Shown piece after piece: positions 6,101-8,221 of a stretch of DNA of 8,221 nucleotides. The first letter of the stretch is position 1. Each line of letters starts with the position of its first letter. Position numbers and translations under genes: made by a program. The DNA is from Ruthenibacterium sp. (GTDB lineage: Bacteria; Bacillota; Clostridia; Oscillospirales; Ruminococcaceae), in assembly GCA_020025255.1 (NCBI GenBank), contig JAHHSK010000074.1, forward strand, positions 1 through 8,221. The letters are read 5' to 3'. The notes beneath the pieces were generated by a model. The model was not told the origin of the DNA. It did not search any database and worked only from the letters and a program-made list of their open reading frames with translations.

Positions 6101-6115
6101 GGAAAGGAGTTTTCC
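6101..6115 (+). promoter_or_regulatory. Shine-Dalgarno in a small hairpin before the TTG start
   Basis: AAGGAG (6104-6109) lies 8 nt before TTG 6118 and supports this unusual start. GGAAA (6101-6105) and TTTCC (6111-6115) can pair, leaving GGAGT in the loop. The stem is weak (5 bp, three A-U), so any effect on translation is uncertain. A second GGAGTTTT copy lies at 6083-6090. Confidence 0.5.
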
Positions 6116-6117
6116 CT

Positions 6118-7173
6118 TTGGAGCACACAACCTCTGCAAAAGCGCCGCGCCTTTTTGCGCCCGATGCCGTGCGCGTATTTGCAACCCTCTGCATCCTGCT
6201 GTTTCACTTCAATTACCTGACGGCATCGCTTTCTGCCGCGCCCGCGGTCGGCTTTCTCACCTATGCAAACGGCAGCATGGGGCACATCGGCGTATCGCTG
6301 TTTTTCATTCTTTCGGGCTATACGCTCTTTCTGCGGTGGGACGGCCGGATGCAGCTGCGTCCTTATTTCCTCTCGCGCATCCGGTCGGTTCTGCCGATGT
6401 ACTGGATCGGCTATCTGGTGCTTTTTGTGTATACGGATATCCTGCACGGCGCATTCCCGCGCGATATCCCAAAAAGCCGCCTTGTGCTGACGTTTCTTGG
6501 CATGGACGGCTACCTTGCCGCTGTTGTCCCCACATTTTATAAGATCGGGGAATGGTTTGTCGGCTGCATCCTGCTTTTGTATGCGGTGTTCCCGCTGCTC
6601 TTAAAAGCAATCGACGCCCATCCGCGCATCCTGCTGGGTGCTGTCTGCGTCCTTTTTGCGGCATGGGTGCTTTGGGATGTTTCTTTTGTGCCGATCGAGC
6701 ACAGCTTTATCACCCGTATCCCGGAATTTCTCATCGGCATGTATTTTGCAAAATACCGCAGCGGCTTTGATCTGCGCCGGTACGGCTTTTTCTTCGCCCT
6801 GCCGCTGTGCGTGGTGCTGTTTGTGCCGCTGCCCCTTGCCGAACCGGTTTTGACCCTTTTTACGGGCGTGTGCTGCTTTCCGGTTTTGTTTGCGCTGGCA
6901 GAATGCATCCCCGCACCGCGCGTGCGCCGTGCCGTCAGCGTATGCGCGCGGTACAGCTATGCGGTGTTTCTGGTGCATCATGTCACATTGGATCTTTTGT
7001 TCCGCCCGTTCCTTACCGGCAAAAGCCTGAGCCTTGGCGCAGTGCTGGGTGTGTTTTTCGTCTATCTGCTGATCGTGTGCTGCCTGGGTGTGCTGCTTTC
7101 GGCGGCACAGGCTCTGGTATTGCGCGCGTGGCATGCGGCACTTTCCCGCTTGCGCGCCGGACAAAATACATAA
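6118..7173 (+). CDS. Acyltransferase-3 family membrane protein
   Basis: A 351-residue polytopic membrane protein of the acyltransferase-3 (OafA/NodX-like) family, which moves acyl groups (often acetyl) onto surface or lipid-linked glycans or other extracytoplasmic substrates. The sequence shows the family R-x10-H motif exactly (R19 to H30), LFFILSGYTLFLRW (61-74), the basic stretch SRIRSVLPMYW (86-96), GEWFVGCILLLYAVFPLL (144-161) and the C-terminal YSYAVFLVHH (279-288). About ten hydrophobic segments fit the usual fold. No SGNH hydrolase domain is fused. The start is TTG at 6118, with AAGGAG 8 nt ahead; the next in-frame ATG (residue 54) would cut off the catalytic motif. It begins 42 bp after the DUF2812 stop with no terminator between, so it is probably the last gene of that operon. 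The acceptor is not known. Confidence 0.9.
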   Translation: MEHTTSAKAPRLFAPDAVRVFATLCILLFHFNYLTASLSAAPAVGFLTYANGSMGHIGVSLFFILSGYTLFLRWDGRMQLRPYFLSRIRSVLPMYWIGYLVLFVYTDILHGAFPRDIPKSRLVLTFLGMDGYLAAVVPTFYKIGEWFVGCILLLYAVFPLLLKAIDAHPRILLGAVCVLFAAWVLWDVSFVPIEHSFITRIPEFLIGMYFAKYRSGFDLRRYGFFFALPLCVVLFVPLPLAEPVLTLFTGVCCFPVLFALAECIPAPRVRRAVSVCARYSYAVFLVHHVTLDLLFRPFLTGKSLSLGAVLGVFFVYLLIVCCLGVLLSAAQALVLRAWHAALSRLRAGQNT

Positions 7174-7180
7174 TAGACGC

Positions 7181-7217
7181 AAAAATGCGGGCATCCCATG
7201 GGATGCCCGCATTTTTT
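7181..7217. terminator. Bidirectional terminator, 36-bp perfect palindrome
   Basis: Positions 7181-7198 are the exact reverse complement of 7199-7216, centred on CCATGG. The GC-rich arms (GCGGGCATCCC / GGGATGCCCGC) are flanked by A5 on the left and T6 on the right, so it acts as a rho-independent terminator for both strands. It lies 7 bp after the acyltransferase stop and 21 bp after the stop of the convergent dehydrogenase gene. Confidence 0.93.
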
Positions 7218-7237
7218 CTGTTGGATCGGTGCTTTGC

Positions 7238-7999
7238 TTACGGCATGATCGAATATGCGCCGTCCACGACAACGCTCTGGCCGGAGAAAAAGCAGCTGTC
7301 CGGCCCCGCAAGGAATGCGATGACCGGTGCGATATCGTCCTTTGCATCGCCCATGCGCTTCATCGGCTGCTGCTGCAGGATCTCGTTATATTTTTCGGGG
7401 AATTTCTGCGCCCATACCTTTGCCGCCGGGGATTCCGCACCGGGCAGCACAACGTTGACGCAGATGCCGTATTCGCCCCATTCCTTTGCTGCGATCTTCG
7501 TCAGGCCGCGGATCGCCTCTTTGTTGCTGGCATAGGCAAGGTTGCCTTTATAGCCAAACATGCCCGTAGCCGATGCAAAGTTGATGACACGGCCTTCGCC
7601 CTGTGCCTTCATATACGGGAAGCATTCCTGCATGAAGTTCAGCGAACCGATGCAGCCGGTGTTCCACGCAGCCAGCATCATGTCATAGGTCACTTCCTCC
7701 ACCGGTGCACTGCCCGGCAGGCTTTGCGCGTTATTCACTATCACGTCCACCGTGCCGTATTTTTCCACGGCTGCCTGCACGATTTCATGCACGCGGGGAC
7801 GGTCGGCGGTATCGCCGCTCATGGCAAAGGCTTCGCCGCCTTTTTCGCGGATCTCCTGCGCCGTTGCTTCGATCGGTTCCGGGCGGCGGCCCACGCATAC
7901 CACTTTTACGCCGCGTTCTGCAAGGCACAATGCAATGCCCTTGCCGATGCCCTGACCGGCACCGGTGACGATTGCTACTTTTTCATTCAGCTGTTTCAT
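7238..7999 (-). CDS. Short-chain dehydrogenase/reductase (classical SDR)
   Basis: A 253-residue cytoplasmic NAD(P)-dependent oxidoreductase of the FabG-like classical SDR type. It has the cofactor motif TGAGQGIG (12-19), an Arg pair at the end of the second strand (R38-R39) that usually favours NADP(H), D63, VNNA (88-91), N113, catalytic S143, and Y156-x3-K160 (YASNK). LPGAES (185-190) is the usual PG loop after the active site. The NNAG motif is NNAQ here. The substrate cannot be inferred; similar proteins act on sugars, polyols and ketones, and annotation as FabG would overstate it. ATG at 7999 was chosen because AAGGAG (8012-8007 on this strand) lies 7 nt ahead; an upstream in-frame TTG extension of 26 residues is not convincing. 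It is a single-gene unit, convergent with the acyltransferase, with a leader of about 90 nt. Confidence 0.93.
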   Translation of the reverse strand: MKQLNEKVAIVTGAGQGIGKGIALCLAERGVKVVCVGRRPEPIEATAQEIREKGGEAFAMSGDTADRPRVHEIVQAAVEKYGTVDVIVNNAQSLPGSAPVEEVTYDMMLAAWNTGCIGSLNFMQECFPYMKAQGEGRVINFASATGMFGYKGNLAYASNKEAIRGLTKIAAKEWGEYGICVNVVLPGAESPAAKVWAQKFPEKYNEILQQQPMKRMGDAKDDIAPVIAFLAGPDSCFFSGQSVVVDGAYSIMP

Positions 8000-8097
8000 G
8001 TTTTTTCTCCTTTTTATGAAGGGAAGCTCCTGTTTCCCTGTTATGCATACAAAAAACCACGGCCGCACCGTTTGCAAAAATGCAGCCTTTGTGTCCT

Positions 8098-8126
8098 ATC
8101 GTACATGCCTGTTACAAAATTGTCAA
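8098..8126 (-). promoter_or_regulatory. Predicted sigma-A promoter of the dehydrogenase gene
   Basis: On the minus strand a consensus TTGACA (8126-8121) and TACGAT (8103-8098) are 17 bp apart. The start of transcription is expected near 8091. The leader can form a 6-bp stem (AGGGAA/TTCCCT, 8020-8025 with 8034-8039) upstream of the Shine-Dalgarno. Confidence 0.75.
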
Positions 8127-8221
8127 GCGTTTCCGTCCGTTGTGAATGACGATCTTTTTTGTGCACTTTTTTCACAGTGCATGGGCAGCAGCCAAGTGCC
8201 AAAGCCCCGCCTGCACACCGG

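Noticed and set aside
6083..6113. GGAGTTTT repeated twice before the acyltransferase as a possible operator
   Set aside because: The repeat is only 8 bases and each copy contains a Shine-Dalgarno-like core, so chance or duplicated ribosome-site sequence explains it.
6601..7347. Open frame of 248 codons on the minus strand across the acyltransferase and terminator
   Set aside because: It runs through a two-way terminator and two real genes, with a low-complexity product and no motif.
7088..8149. Open frame of 353 codons on the plus strand opposite the dehydrogenase
   Set aside because: It is antisense to a complete SDR gene, crosses the terminator, and has a His/Cys/Arg-rich product unlike any known protein.
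8127..8221. Possible small gene or regulatory RNA at the right edge
   Set aside because: No frame with a ribosome binding site was found; there is only a weak 5-bp hairpin (GCACT/AGTGC) near 8162-8179.

Overview
The window looks like chromosomal DNA from a fairly GC-rich anaerobic member of the Bacillota, probably of the Oscillospiraceae/Ruminococcaceae type. The grounds are GGAGG-type ribosome binding sites, AT-rich sigma-A promoters in an otherwise GC-rich background, a PadR + DUF2812 gene pair, a hemolysin-III gene and a PTS Enzyme I-like gene. The genus cannot be fixed from the sequence alone. I see no IS element, CRISPR array, tRNA, rRNA or phage gene.

Layout, left to right. (1) 13-1623, minus: a full-length Enzyme I-like PTS protein. 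It keeps the phospho-histidine but has lost three phosphate-binding arginines and a metal-ligand aspartate. No HPr gene is next to it. (2) 1624-1876: a divergent intergenic region with one promoter for each side, a strong leader hairpin and a central inverted repeat. (3) 1877-2542, plus: a hemolysin III (PAQR-type) membrane protein, closed by a textbook terminator. (4) 2678-4111, plus: a multi-membrane-span GT-C-type glycosyltransferase with its own promoter and terminator. (5) 4304-7173, plus: a likely operon of a small PadR repressor, a DUF2812 membrane protein overlapping it by 4 bases (ATGA), and an acyltransferase-3 membrane protein starting at TTG. Its promoter carries two nearly identical 13-bp palindromes, one between -35 and -10 and one just upstream of the Shine-Dalgarno. 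(6) A 36-bp perfect palindrome ends this operon and the convergent last gene. (7) 7238-7999, minus: a short-chain dehydrogenase/reductase with its own promoter. The remaining 8127-8221 holds no gene that I can support.

How the genes may work together: the window is mostly independent transcription units, each with its own promoter and terminator. The one clear functional module is PadR-DUF2812(-acyltransferase). The twin operators suggest autoregulation, and the DUF2812 protein has a cytoplasmic N-terminal domain, several membrane spans and a predicted outer C-terminal domain of about 170 residues, so it could be a membrane sensor or effector. The acyltransferase and the GT-C glycosyltransferase both suggest modification of cell-surface or lipid-linked glycans, but no shared pathway is shown. 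The two points most worth following are the catalytically eroded but intact Enzyme I homologue and the PadR/DUF2812 module.
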